Source of the DNA: Topomyia yanbarensis
Lineage: Eukaryota > Arthropoda > Insecta > Diptera > Culicidae
DNA length: 64,000 nt
Direction: 5' to 3'
Assembly (NCBI RefSeq): GCF_030247195.1
Contig: NC_080672.1
Span: forward strand, 12,710,001 to 12,774,000
Shown piece after piece: positions 29,074 through 41,707 of the stretch. The notes beneath the pieces were generated by a model. That model ran no database searches, was not told the origin of the DNA, and saw nothing but the letters and a program-made list of their open reading frames with translations. Each line of letters starts with the position of its first letter. Within the stretch, counting starts at the first letter, position 1. The position numbers and the translations under genes are program-made.

Positions 29074-29619
29074 TTGCCTTTCTTATATAGAAAGGTTATG
29101 CAATTGCTCCAAAAACCGACTTTCTAATCGAGGCCCGGAGGGCCGAGTCTCATATAACATTCGACTCAGTTCGCCGAGATCGCAAAATATCTGTGTGTAT
29201 GTATGTATGTGTGTATGTGTATGTGTGTATGTATGTGTGTGTATGTGCGGATTTGTTAACAAAATGCACACATCGGTTTCTCGGAGATGGCTGAACCGAT
29301 TTTTACAAACTAAAATTCAAATGAAAGGTATAATATTCCCATAGGTTGCTATTGAATTTCATTTTCAACCGACATCTTGTTCCGGATTACAAGTTGAAGA
29401 GTATGGTTACAAAACAAAATTTGTTGATTTGTCCACATCGGTTTCTCGGAATTTTCTGAACCGATTTTGACAAACTTGATTTTAAATGAAAGGTCCATCA
29501 GCTGCTGTTGAATTTTGTGTGGATCCGAGTTCTGGTTCCTGAATTACAGAGGGATACGTAGGATCACGCAGCAAATCTCGATTCTAACGAATTCTGCGAT
29601 GAATGTAAAAAGGTGAAAT
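29074..29619 (+). repeat. Copy of dispersed hairpin repeat, truncated by the next copy
   Basis: Hairpin start at 29077, core at 29130-29147, GTAT tract at 29190-29245, then the 'ctgaaccgatttttacaaac' block twice. It ends where 'gtgaaatttttgcctttctc' begins the following copy. Confidence 0.8.
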
Positions 29620-30690
29620 TTTTGCCTTTCTCAATAGAAAGGTATTGAAATTGTTCTGAAAACCGACTTTTTAACAGGGGTCCGGAGGGCCGAGTGACAT
29701 ATACCATTCGATTCAGTTCGTCGAGTTCGGCAAATGTCTGTGTGTGTATGTATGTGTGTGTATGTGCGTATGTGTGTGTGTGTATGTTACCAAAAATGTC
29801 ACTCATTTTTCTCAGAGATGGCTAAACCGATTTTGACAAACTTAGTCTCAAATGAAAGGTGCAACGTTCCCATAGGCTGCTATTGAATTTCTAATGGATC
29901 CGACTTCCGGTTCCGGAATTACAGGGTGATGAGTACGATCACGCAGAAAATGTCGATTTTAATAAATTCTGCAATGAATGCATAAAGGTGAAATTTTTTC
30001 GAAAATATGACCACAACTGCTTCGATTTGTAGTATTAGGTCACTAACATCCATTCAAAGTCTATTTGGCCACATTGGCCACCATAGACGGTTCCGGAAGT
30101 GCCCGGGAAAAGCGGCCATATTTCAAAATTTACGAACTCACATCAGTTTCCCGGAAATGGTTGGGCCGATTTTCACAAACATAGTCCCAAATGATAGCTA
30201 TAACATCCCCAAAGATGTCTATAAAATTTCGTACGGATCGCTTATATGGGGCCGGAAATATAGACTAAATCGTCCGGTCACATATGAAATTCCCATATAA
30301 GCTAGAACTCAATTTTTTTTTTTCAAAGGGGGGACCCCATGAAATTTCAGAAATCGAATTCGTATTTTTGATGCCAAACATCTTTAAAATGCATGAAACG
30401 TCGAGATTTTATGTTATCTCGAAAAACTTTTTTTGTAAAAATCGACTTTTTGGGACTTTGCCGATTTCGCACCTTTTTTCAGTTCAATATTACCGTGGCT
30501 GTTTTTTCTTTTTCAAAATTTTGGAACTCGAATAATGATTTATTTTCCTGTATATAGTTGTCATGTGATGTATAATAACAAAATGTAATATATGCATTTA
30601 AAAGTTTTTAATGAATATAAACAACGCACACATTCTCGTGATTCATAATTGAGAAAGGCACAATTGCACCGCTAGGTGGATTAAAATAGT
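29620..30690 (+). repeat. Full-length copy of dispersed hairpin repeat
   Basis: It runs from GCCTTTCTCAATAGAAAGG at about 29622 to the 3' terminus 'gagaaaggcacaattgcacc' plus 'gctaggtggatt' at about 30686. The internal order is as in the 5645-6873 copy. A second half rich in 'ccgattttcacaaacatagt' and 'tttcaaaattt' words is present here but lost from the shorter copies. Confidence 0.8.
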
Positions 30691-31751
30691 TTTTGCATAA
30701 TTTGTCCACTTTGGCCGACTGTAAAAAATCGTTACTGATCAAAATATTGCGATTTTGTAGATTACAGCGTCCGAGAAAGTTGTCTTCTTTTAGGCGAGCA
30801 AAAGCCGAAGTTGATTGGTTGAATGGTTCAAAAACGAGAATGCCCGCAGATTCGAAAAATCTTGTTCCGAGAAAGCCGCCATTTTTGACGCTATTTTTGA
30901 CCTCTACACTCGAATTTTTACTTTATAGATGAATTTTTATTTTTTTGATGAAACCTTAATAAACATTTTGTAGAATAGCCCATATGTCTAAGTCATTTTA
31001 TTGCTTCAAAAAAAAAAAAAAATTAAACATTAGGTACTTTTTGCCACCATTATATAAGAGGATCTTCTTAATAATGAGCAACTATTTTTCGTTCTCCATG
31101 TAGGATATAACCCTTAAGATTATATTGCCTGCTCCAAGGCTTATATGATGTTCTGACTAATTATATCTTGGAAATCCCTGACCATTTAAAATCACACAAC
31201 TTTTCAGAATACTATCATAGCATATCACCTTGATGTCAAAGAGAAAGTTATAGGAAATTCTATGGGCCTTTTGAAAAACTTATTGTTCTTGATGGGGAAT
31301 CGCGAATAGGGTTTGCAGCACCGACCTTTTTAGCGAGAACCGGTACAGGTATACCTCGATTTAACATACTCACGATTTAACATACCCTCGATATAACGTA
31401 CTTCGATTTAACATAATTTTTACCTCGATTTAACATACAAGTTAAATTTTATCAATTTTTTTTTTCATTATCCTTGTTACTATAGTGAAATGGTAAGAAA
31501 CAATACTAACTTTATTGTATGATTCGCTTCAGTGAGGGAATATGTACATCGTTTCTAATGCTTATAGCAACATAATTTATCTTCGTTTTTAAGCTAGATT
31601 ATGTTCAAGACCCAAAAACTTTCTTATGTTTATTTTGGTACGCATAACAAGGTGAATAAACGAAAATGTTTCGTGGTGCAAGGTTATTTCTGATAAAAAA
31701 TGTATAAGTTTTTACGTATAAGCTAAAAATAGATAACTGGAAAGATATGAC

Positions 31752-34700
31752 TAGACCTGTGCGCCGCCGCGCCACGCCGCCGCCGCCGGTAATTTTTAAC
31801 GTACGCCGACGCCGAACGGTAGATCGGCGGCGCGCCGCCGATGCATTTTGCCCCGCGCCGACAATTCGCGAGCTCTAAAATTATTGGTTCATAACTTTAT
31901 CCACAAATCTAGGAACATTGTCTATGAACCGAATATACGACGTTAACTGATTCATGATTTATCACGTCTCGATCATTATTTGGTATTAGTGGTCGTCAAT
32001 TGGATTACAAAATTAAAATATTCTTGATATTTTCTCGAAAACCATTACACGACACTCGCTATATAATTCAAAGATCCATTCTTGCTTCGTCAACTGGTTA
32101 TGATTGTGAGCACATAAGTATCAATTCACAATTCGTGTGCGTGAAATGGTCCACAAATTAAAATAAAAACTTCCACTTTCAAGATATATGTGAGTGAAAT
32201 TTACGATTATGTGCCTGATCCTAATCTTTGCACCTAACCAATTTCACTGGAACGCAGTGTATTATTCATTGATTTTTTAACCGATTCTTAATTCCTAATA
32301 TGCTACACACGATTCACCAGTCGAGTTCGTGAAACTGTTCATGATGTAATTCATGAAGTAATTAATTTTTCACATAATTTTATTATACTTACGTAAAAAA
32401 ATACAAGGAACTCAGACTATTATTCATGGATTATTCGCTCTGCTTTTTGGTTTTGAAATTTCTATGTGAGCTATTGTGTACAACTGCTAGCAACCAGTCT
32501 TATAGGCACGAGCATTAGATACAAAGACATTACTAAGACCTGTAACCCTGTTATTCCTTTGTTAAAATTCAGAGAAATGGAATTAAATGAAACTGCGCTA
32601 AGCAAAATACATTACCTAACCACAATTCATGTCCGTGAAATAATTTAGAAAACTATAAGACATGTGACTCTGTGCAAAAAATCCAACGGTAGGCTCAAGA
32701 CTAAAATATCACGACAACACAACGAGAATTTACGAAAATCCTTGCACGTCGTTCAATTCTTGACTGTTTTAGTCAATAAAGTTAATACAAATCAATGTTT
32801 CATCGAGTTATGAATTAGAATCATAAAATATATTAAACATATTCAGACACAACCACCTACTAAACATTTGAGTATAATGTCATCTTTTTTTTGCGTGAAC
32901 TAGTTTTGTGAAAACATAAAAATTATTTTCAATACGTGGTTTATTTATAATTGATTGAATCGTTACCTATTTTAAAAAAAAATTCTCGAAGAATAGTTGA
33001 GCAAAGTGATCTTGACTTTTCGCGACGCTGGTGCACAGATGTGGTGATGCAGAGATTTCTAGTCTCATAAATTATGCATCGTATGATCTAGCCCCACTCA
33101 AGAAAGATTTTCAGTGATTTCCACCAGCCCGGTATCACAGACAAATAAGATGTAACACGAGATGAATTTTCATCACTCGTAGAAAAAAGGTCGATTTCAA
33201 TTACAAATCAGTGGCGTTAGTGAAGAGATTTTGACACAGAGCTAAATGCGTTACTTAATTTCCGCACCCACCCGAAAACGTTACGGTCTTTTTAATCTAA
33301 TGCAAACCAAAACAAACAATATGGGCCGGAAATGTGAAATTCATTTTTGTCGAAGTGCCCAAGGTGGGAGTTGTTCACAACCATTTCTTAAGTTACAACC
33401 AGAGTTAAAAATATTCAAATTCATTGAATGAAAATTGATCATATTCAGCCGCATTCATTTTCAATATTCAGCGACGCAGCTGAAAACGTCAAACGAACAA
33501 ACCGCCCATTCATCCATGCAGATTTTCATTCGTTTCCGATTATTACACGAAGCGACCGTGCAGTAACGAATCAAACGCATCAAAGTAGGCCCTGGCACAA
33601 TGTAAGCGATGATGATTGTTGTTTCAGTTGCTTTACCGGCATTTGAAAACATTTTCCTAGTTAATTAGTGAATGAATATATTGTACGATATTCAACTGAA
33701 TGATTAACATGGATATTTGACTGAATATTTTTTCTATTCACCGCGAGTCGCATCAGGTTCATTTTCAGTCGTCAAAAAACAGATTCGATTATTTTTAACT
33801 CTGGTTACAACACGATGCCAATCGATGACTAAGCACATAACAGTATGTTAGTAATTTAATTGATTCGGTGTATCGAATGTATGCAATGGATTAGAATTTG
33901 TTGGTCCCCGGAACTGCTGGAGAAATTGGCGGCGTGCAGGTGCTACGAAAACTTGAGATACGCTCAGGCCATTTTCAATCAGACTTGTTTAGTGATCAGT
34001 TTCAACCTAACAGGAGCTAACACGTTAAGTCGTGGAATGATTGTGATTGATAGTAACTGTATATTTAGGTTTCGTCAGGGTGTAGAACTGTATGATTGCA
34101 GCACATCGAGCATACTTTGCACTCAAGATAGAAGCAGGTCGTACGTTGTAAGAAAATGTAGTACCAGGGAATCGTATTCCTTATCATTGTGGCGATTTTG
34201 TACTTACAAGAAGTAAAAGTAAACACTAGCCTGGAAAATGAAGTAATGTGTCTACCTTGAAAGGTGTCCTTACACGATCATTAAAAGTGACATTTCTGCG
34301 CAGTAATACCAATAATAACGCCTCGTGTTAGGGTACCTGATATCTGCGGGATTCTAAAAGAGCGATGGTAAACAACCCAGGGACAACTTGACAGATAGTG
34401 CTTGTTTCATATATGCACCACCGATTTGATGGTGGTGCTAGTATGCCGAAACGAAAAAGTTTCAAGAGAAAAGCGTGTTTCGTTACGTGTGTTATGAACG
34501 CCGTCAATGCGGCTAGAACAACATTTAGAAAAAGCTTATTCCAAAATGTGAATAAAGAAAACTATTATTAGAGAATAAATTTATCCCTAACTGAAAACCA
34601 TCAGCAAAGTTACATAAATCTTATTAATATTTAGCTGGAAGTCTGTTTTTAACAATCGGCTCTCTTCCTTCCTAAACATGTTTTGGATTTCTTGTTGTGT

Positions 34701-35589
34701 GAAGTTTGAAATCGTTAAATCATTGGTGCTTTTTATCTCGAGAATCGTGAATAAAAAACATTTTGGCCAATAAAAGTACATCACCACCAAGCTTAACAAT
34801 TCGTTTTGAATAAATTTGTGTTTTTATCAGAATTCTAGCAGCAAAAAAATCACCATATCACCCCCAAAATTTGCTTATGAATTCAATATATTGGAGCTGT
34901 CAATTGTCCCCGGGCTTACGGTAAAGATGACTAAATAGAAACAAAAAACAATGAAACGACAACAACAATTAATTTCCTCAAACAAAACAAATTCTTTTTT
35001 ACCGTTGCTTAATTTCCCAAATATAGAACAATAAATAATTATTATGGGTCATTGAAATACAGTCGTTACTCTGTACTCTTCGAATTTGTCCATTGCAATC
35101 ATTATTTCATGCGAAGTCGTAGTATGCGACATCGACAATTTTTCTATTTCGTTCTTCAAATTTTACAACTGTAAAAATAGTTCCACCTTTCATTTATTAT
35201 CTTGCATTTGGCAAGCAGGGTGGGCACTATTGGAGCTTCAGTTGAAAAAAAATTCGATATGGTTGCGAGAATTACATTTTGTGCAATGTGTTCAACAGAT
35301 GTCGCTAGTACATCGTGGGCGATGATTTTTTTAGATTTTCTATAAGCTGTAACGTTTGTTTGTATTTGAGGAATGAAGTCTGTTACAATAGAAACCGAAA
35401 ATTTGGGAAAGAAATTGTACAGTCAAGATTTTTTTTAGTTACATAGGCGTTAATATTCGTCACGCCGACACACGCCGGCGCGCCGCCGCCGGTAGGGTCC
35501 AACGGCGTGACGCCGCCAACGCCGCCGCCGCCGGCCAAAAATGTCGCTTACGCCGCCGCCGATTAAAAATGCATCGGCGCACACCTCTA
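31752..35589. mobile_element. Inner hAT-like element, 8-bp duplication GATATGAC, GCCGCC-rich ends
   Basis: GATATGAC at 31744-31751 and 35590-35597 flanks ends TAGACCTGTGCGCCGCCGC and, in reverse complement, TAGAGGTGTGCGCCGATGC (16 of 19 identical). Both ends hold GC-rich GCCGCC/GGCGGC arrays (31760-31862 and 35461-35578), which contrast sharply with the AT-rich 3.5 kb interior. The interior frames, including the 118-codon one at 33860-34216, show no hAT transposase features. It is therefore probably non-autonomous. Confidence 0.9.
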
Positions 35590-36429
35590 GATATGACTAA
35601 TCGAAGAAATTTTTTTTTCATTTTTTTCATTTGCCAAAATCAGGCGAAACTGACGAAAGAACGAAGTTTCTTTCCATACCACTAGCACTTTGCGAATTCG
35701 AAAATGAGACAACGGGCTAGGACAAAGCAAGCATGTAGCAGAGCGTTTTCATTACTCTCTCCGCACGCTCGTTTTCGCTTTGAGATTCAGAATGATATTG
35801 GTGACTTCGATATTGAACTTGCTGCTGGGGAAACGAAAATACACTAGCAATGATATTTATTTGTCGATGCTCGATTCTGTAGATTTGTGAGCTAATGATG
35901 GTATTTTAAGACGGAAGACTGATCGGTGTGCATATTTCTCATTTTAACTATGTTCTAGTTGCATTATTAGATGCACATTGCATTAATTTCATTTAATGAA
36001 TGAGAATCGCAAATTACTGAGCATGCATCAAAACGAAATTGCAACTTCGGATTGTCATAGGAAAACGAAAGTTGCTGCTGCTGCTACTCGTTTTCGTAGA
36101 ATCGAGAGAAGAGGGGACATCGCCTTTATTGTTTTATTTTTTCATGCATTTAGCGACGAAAGGAGCAGAAAAAGGACGACGATGAATTCTCTGAATTTCG
36201 TCGTTCATTGAATAGGTATGAGAATTTTAGGCTCTGATTGAGACCATAGCGGTGATTACGAAACTATTGCGAATTTGTAATAAGATCATGATAGTTTCTC
36301 GATGGTGGAGTGGTGAATGCAATCAACTCGAGCTTTGAAGAAAAGTAACTTCGTTGTAGATCGACACTTCCTGCAATTGCATAGAAAATCAATAGACGAT
36401 AACGATGAAAGACACAATTCATCCTTCAA

Positions 36430-36610
36430 TGTACGACTCCTGGTAAGTTCACGGTGTTTATTTATCAGTATTGTTAAACAAACATTGCGAGCTTACCAGG
36501 AGCCGGTCATGACTTAATGTAGATAGAGGAAGGACATAGAAGCGATATTAGTCCGACACAAGTTGTGATTTGCTTCTGTATATATTACTGCGTACTCAAC
36601 AAATGGAGAA
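36430..36610 (-). repeat. Diverged SINE tail fragment
   Basis: Similar to the tail half of the SINE at 15655-15800: 'actcctggtaa', 'gtgtttat', 'gaaggacat' and 'tgcttctg...tatatactactgc'-like words occur in the same order. It also holds an 11-bp inverted repeat CTCCTGGTAAG/CTTACCAGGAG (36438-36448 and about 36494-36504). The head is missing. Confidence 0.45.
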
Positions 36611-38649
36611 GATATAGCGGTTCAAACAAATTGTACTGGCATTTGCGTACGTTTCAAGATGTTTAAAGACTCTGGGTCTTAGGCCCTAGGAGTTATAATA
36701 TTCACCATAATTAATCTTTATATTTGAATAGAATTCCAGATGATTCATCCAAAAAATGTAAAGAAGACTACCGCTTTGGCCACCAGAGGGTAGTGGATCA
36801 ATTTTTAGCTTCAAACTAATATTTCAGAAAAATAACATCTGTTTACAGATTTGCAGCGAAATATTTTCCGAGTCTCAGCTATCAAATGTCTCTTTCACTA
36901 AGATTTCAGCAAAAAAAAATGTTGGCTGAGATATCAGCTGTTGAGATTTCGGCGAAAGTGCACAAAAGGTGAGATTCTGGACACAAAATTAAGTATCTAA
37001 CAATTATATCAACATTCTATTGAATTCAACTTCTAAACTGAGGTATTGTGTTCTTTGTGCACAAAATGTTTTAATCATACTTTTGCTTAAGGTGAAATAT
37101 AGCGCTGCCATTGTTCGATATCGTTGTTTTTCAGAAGTGCGAGATTGCATTCGTGACTAGTCGTTTGTTCGTGAACTCAAATAGTTTTTCCTTTTGAATC
37201 AAGTTTGTCTGTCATGATACAGGTGAGACGAAATCAAAATACAAATTCCTTAACTTACTAAAACTAGGCATTCTTCACGCACAAAATGGTTTGTTGATGT
37301 TAGAAAGGAACTTATGAAAATATTTTTCAACAAATACTGTACTGCTATTAACACTATTAATTTCTATAAATTATCCTGAATTCTAAGAAAATTTTAAATA
37401 AAAACGACAAACTTTTGGAAACGAATATTTGTTAGAATTGGCTATGTTTGTGAGGGTTAAGATAAATATTTTTTTTTGTTTGGAAGAGAAATTTATTTGT
37501 TTAGTTTTGAATATATGGGTTCTATGTCACTGTTAGGTGGATTCATCCTCGCAAATATTTTTAGAGATGAATAAAATAATAATTCTGTTCGAAAACATAA
37601 ATTTCTTTTATGTTTCGATTTAACATAAAATTCGATTTTACCTACATGTTTTGAACGGAAAATGTATGTTAAATCGAGGTATACCTGTACTACGGTACTG
37701 AAGCCCTCAGTACCGATAGTACCGGTAAAGTACCGGTACTCGAATATTCTTTTTAAAAATTCGAAATAATGCTCAAATTGATGACCTTATTCTCACATGA
37801 TTGATTTGTGCTGATCAAAAAAGTATGTTTATTGTTTTCAATTGATTCGGAATGGCATGACTCATTTCAACAGAAAATATTTTTCGCATGCGGCACTTTT
37901 TCTTTTATTTTGAAATCTAGGCCACTTTGAAATCAATAACTGCTAAGCTAGGCAACTTTTGTCGACTTCAACAGATGGTAAATGTAAGAAACACTATTAA
38001 CAACAGTAAATCAAAGCGAGAATGGCAGTAAATCCGAGCAGGTTATTCGCATTTCCTCCTTGCTTTCCTGTAAACTTTGGAGTTTTGCTGAATTTTCCGA
38101 TCTCCAATAGTTACAAATCGCTCCATTTGGAGTAGTTCACCAAGTCTAAAATTGTTAACTACTGAATCGCTGTTCGTTCTTTTATAAATAAAGGTTAAAG
38201 AGCAAACCAAAGACATGACTTAGACCATAGTCTTATTACGCGCCACCCAGTGAATAATGGAAACCAATCAGAATGTTGCTAATAAAAATATCATAGCAAA
38301 TTTTTACGTATCTTACGCTAGATGTGAATATTTTGAAATTTAGTGCAAGATCGTTAAAATTTAATTTCGACAAAATAAAGCAGGAATTTGAACATACTGT
38401 TCAGTACAACGGGAGCTAGTAATGTTTAACTTATAGAAGGTAATTAATATAATTGAAAGTCATCTTGCAGACCGATATTTTGAAACAGGTCCCCCTAGAG
38501 AGTCCACATATTTTTCATAAAAAATTGTATGGTACCGAAAATACCAGTACTGGCTTTTGTTCAGCACCGGTATTACGGTACCAAAAATGGGGCGGTATAC
38601 CCGGGATTTTCTGTACCGGTATTACCGGTACCACAACCCTAATCGCGAA

Positions 38650-40490
38650 TAATTTATGAAAATGTCATAATAAAACAAAATAATTGTGTTGTCAAAATAA
38701 AATTTAAAATATCTCGAGAACTACTACATTTCACCAATTTTTTTTATTTTTGGCATTTTGATTTTAAATGGCGTTTAAAATCATATTCAAAAATAAAATT
38801 ATATTTTTGACTGCAAATAGTACGAATTATAAAACTATGTCAAAAGTTGTTGTCAGGAAAACTTTTTTATTGAAAACTTCTCTATGATCCGAATACACTG
38901 AAAAAGTTTCTTTTACATCTTTGAAATGATATATATTAGATTTTTGACATTTTATGATGGAATAACACGAATAACTTTTAAAAAGGGCATAATCACACGA
39001 ATTAACTGTTCATGTTGGAACAAAATTCCAAATATCTTGAAAACTATCGCATTTTGGAGGATTTTTGTCAAATTCATTTTGATTTAAAACGATACTTAAT
39101 AATAATAATAATAGAGTTACAGTTTGTATGTCAATCAGTATGGAATTGAAAAACATGTATAAATTTATTGTTAGAAAAAAAAATTTACCGATAAGTTCTC
39201 CATCATGCAATTATATTCAAAATGTTTCTTTTCTCTTAAGGATTTGGCTGACAAAATATAAAAAAAATGTTTTTTTGCAATTTAAATTATTAACACAAAT
39301 TTTAATTTTTATGAAAAATAACACAACATTTTTTTCAGTGTATATTTTTTTCGTACCAATACATTCATTCCCTGTAACTCGTTCTCAGAAAGTTTTGATG
39401 TATAAAATACAGTAATCGAGCAATAAAAATTTGAAATAAATGCACTTAGAAATGTCTACGCCCTTTAAAAAATTGCTTTTAGGCCAAAATAATCTTACTG
39501 ATTGTGGAAAATGTTTAGACATCCACGCCGGTGAAATGTGTAAAGTTTCATCGGAATCTAAGATGGTCGGTACGGTTTTAAAGATTTTCGGACGGATCTT
39601 CGTGGATTTCCTCAAGAGAATCACAATTTGTTGAATTTATAGGAAAATCTGTAAGAAATACATTTTTAATATGGTGTATTTGACTGGCACTCTTTGCCAT
39701 GTTTTAGAAAACAATGTCTGCTTACATTGGCCAAAATTGAAAAAAAGTCGTAGAAGCTTCCGTAGTGATAAATGACATTTGCTGTTGATTTATTCAGTTT
39801 ATCAAATTTTGATATTTTCAAATGGTTTTGATACATCCTTTTAAAATCTCAGTCTTGAAAAAAAACAATACATGGACAAAAAAGTATTATAGGAATATAT
39901 TAATTAAGTTTAATTCAAATCAATTTTATTCGCTTTTGCCCCGGTTAATGTGTGAAATAAGAATAATTATGGGCCAGGTGCGAAATAATCGAAAATAGCA
40001 CTTTTAACTTTTGATTATATAGTTCGAAAAAGTTCTGAGTAACCAATGTTTTCAGGCCGGATTGGATTATGCATTAAAAATCGATAAAAAAAAACTGCTA
40101 CGATAATTGATATTACTTGATCCTTATCCCTTGAGTAATTTTTATCGTCAACCATGGAAACAAAACTAACAATAACTCATTTGGCGCAAGTTTGCGTAAG
40201 ATTGCACTAAGATTTCCTTAAAGTAGCTAAAAATTGCTACAAAACAAGGTTAGAGTGGTTCGTTTCTGCCCTTTCCTTCCTATTTAAAAACATAGTTGTA
40301 ATATTGCATTTATGTGCCATATGTTTTCTATTGAATGAATAAAAAACATCATCGAACACCCTTAGCTCAAAATATACTGGAGAACTTAATTTTCATGCGA
40401 TATTCCAGAAAATTGGAATTATGATACCTGGTGTATAATTGAATTGGGGAAAAATAATATGGAACATGGATTAAATCAAAAGTTTTTGGG
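38650..40490. other. Intergenic, nothing recognised
   Basis: AT-rich DNA outside the transposon nest. No open frame has domain character and no inverted-repeat element was found. Confidence 0.4.
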
Positions 40491-40499
40491 GTTTTTGCC

Positions 40500-41275
40500 A
40501 TCGTGGCATCACTGTGCGTTGGGGCGCTGGTGAACCGGAAGTTACGCTTCACCCGGAATCGCCGGATAGACCTCAGCACCTACTGGATGGCCCGTTGAGT
40601 AGGCTAGATCCACCGCCGGGGACTAGATCGAGTAGATCGGGACGACGCGGAGAGCTAAATGGCTCACAAAAACGAACATCGGTATCAGGAGAAATCTACC
40701 GCTCGGTTGCAGGAGAACAGGCTAGATCCATTGTTGGGGACTAGACTGAGTAGTTCGCGAACAAGTGAGGGCGGAATCTGAATGGCTCATCGGGAAAGTA
40801 GAGCGAAATGGAACAAGAGGGAGCCAAAGGGCTCAAGAAATTGTGGTGCTAAAACCAAAGAAGAAACGGTATCGGGAGAACTTCCAAAGCTAGATTCACC
40901 ACTGAGTAGCCCGCGAAGAGACACCACCAGTCGCGGGTCGTCGGGGCACCAGCGAACCGGACGCCCTGCTCCACCGGAATCGCCGAACTGACCTCGACAC
41001 CTGGCTGGCTGGCTCGGCTTCGGGAGAACTTCTCTCGCCGGGGAACTATCCGTCGGTGTAGGCTAAGTCCACCGTCGGGTACTATACCGAGTAGTTCGCG
41101 AACAAGTCGGAAGCTCAACGAGTGAATGGCGCTGAATTGTACGAGAAGGGAGTTGCGGTGCTAACTGGCACAGGGGAGCCGAGTCGTGGTGCAGAATTGT
41201 ATAAGGGAGTTCAAGGGCTCGGTGAACTAGACAATCTGAAGTTTGCCGCCCAGATTGTTTTCGTAGGGGAGGAGC
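40500..41275. repeat. GC-rich degenerate tandem repeat
   Basis: The string 'ggctagatccaccgccggg' with 'actag' occurs in variants near 40601, 40721, 40891 and 41062. 'gagtagttcgcgaacaagt' occurs near 40748 and 41088. A block 'gaaccgga...caccggaatcgccg' with 'gacctc' occurs near 40530 and 40953. The spacing suggests an original unit of about 120-170 bp within a higher-order period near 420 bp. The GC content stands out from both sides. Open frames across it show no protein family signature. Confidence 0.7.
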
Positions 41276-41289
41276 ACTAAGTCTCGACG

Positions 41290-41707
41290 TCACGCGGTAG
41301 TTCTTCGTCATCCACCGGGACTGCGATTTAACGATCGCAATCTGCTCGTCCGTGTACACGGGGGACCTAGTCTTCTTCCTATAGATGATGTCCTCCATCT
41401 TGAGGGTTCGGTGAATCAAGGTAAGGGGGCAGTGACATTTTCGGTCGGCGTCACGGAAACTCGTTCCATTCTTGTTGTCGAACAGCTTTTTCAACGCTTC
41501 CTTCTTCTTCTTCTTCGTCATTATCTTCGCCGGACGGCCGCTACCGTCCTTCCGCTCCACGCTCAGGGATGCCAGGATCCTGTAAATTGTACTGACGGGC
41601 ACGTTTTCGCCTCGCGAGTGGTCTACCATAAACATTTTTTCCACGATGACCATGCATTTCGTAAAACCGTACAACACGCTCGCGGAATGCGGGCTTTTCG
41701 ACGCCAT
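41290..41707 (-). pseudogene. Tc1/mariner-type transposase, N-terminal fragment
   Basis: From a Met at about 41707, about 139 codons encode a DNA-binding region: PVSTIYRILASLSVE, then GSGRPAKIMTKKKKKEALKK, KKLFDNKNGTSFRDADRKCH, LTLIHRTLKMEDIIYRKKTR and DEQIAIVKSQSRWMTKNY. This is the paired helix-turn-helix and GRPAK hinge of mosquito Tc1/mariner transposases, which are usually about 340 residues. The catalytic DD(E/D) half is gone: the frame becomes unrelated at about 41290, where the GC-rich tandem repeat begins. Confidence 0.8.

Larger units (their letters stand above)
27275..31044. repeat. Large foldback structure with unequal arms
   Basis: The left end GCAAAAAGTACTTAATGTTT (27275) is mirrored by the right end AAACATTAGGTACTTTTTGC (31044), and both continue into AAAATGACTTAGACAT. 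Further in, 28104-28380 (tgcaaaatgtttattaaagc ... aaaatggcggctcc) is mirrored by 30691-30990. The left arm is longer by a 771-bp insertion (27333-28103). Between the arms lie three copies of the hairpin repeat. No transposase is present, so a non-autonomous foldback element or an inverted duplication are both possible. Confidence 0.75.
31346..37687. mobile_element. pogo/Tigger-like element with perfect 24-bp TIR and TA duplication
   Basis: TA at 31344-31345 and 37688-37689 flanks perfect inverted repeats at 31346-31369 and 37664-37687, starting CAGGTATACCTCGATTTAAC. CAG ends, a TA target and CGATTTAACATA sub-terminal repeats (several at 31370-31435) are typical of pogo-type Tc1/mariner elements. 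Removing the nested hAT-like insertion leaves about 2.5 kb, close to an autonomous pogo element. I could not find a DDE transposase frame, so it is either decayed or non-autonomous. Confidence 0.85.
31307..38641. mobile_element. Outer hAT-like element, 8-bp duplication ATCGCGAA
   Basis: ATCGCGAA at 31299-31306 and 38642-38649 flanks an element starting TAGGGTTTGCAGCACCG and ending, in reverse complement, TAGGGTTGTGGTACCGG. The 8-bp duplication and T/CAGGG-type ends are hAT characters. The interior has many ACCGGTA/TACCGG palindromic words at both ends (31330-31345, 37690-37740, 38530-38635). Without the nested pogo-like element it is about 990 bp, so it is non-autonomous. No transposase frame is present. 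Confidence 0.85.

Noticed and set aside
33860..34216. 118-codon frame inside the inner hAT-like element as a transposase
   Set aside because: No hAT dimerisation or catalytic motif is visible. It is Cys/Ser-rich without pattern and much shorter than any hAT transposase.
40514..41118. Arg/Pro-rich frames in the GC-rich tandem repeat as genes
   Set aside because: They follow the repeat periodicity, occur on both strands and match no family I know.
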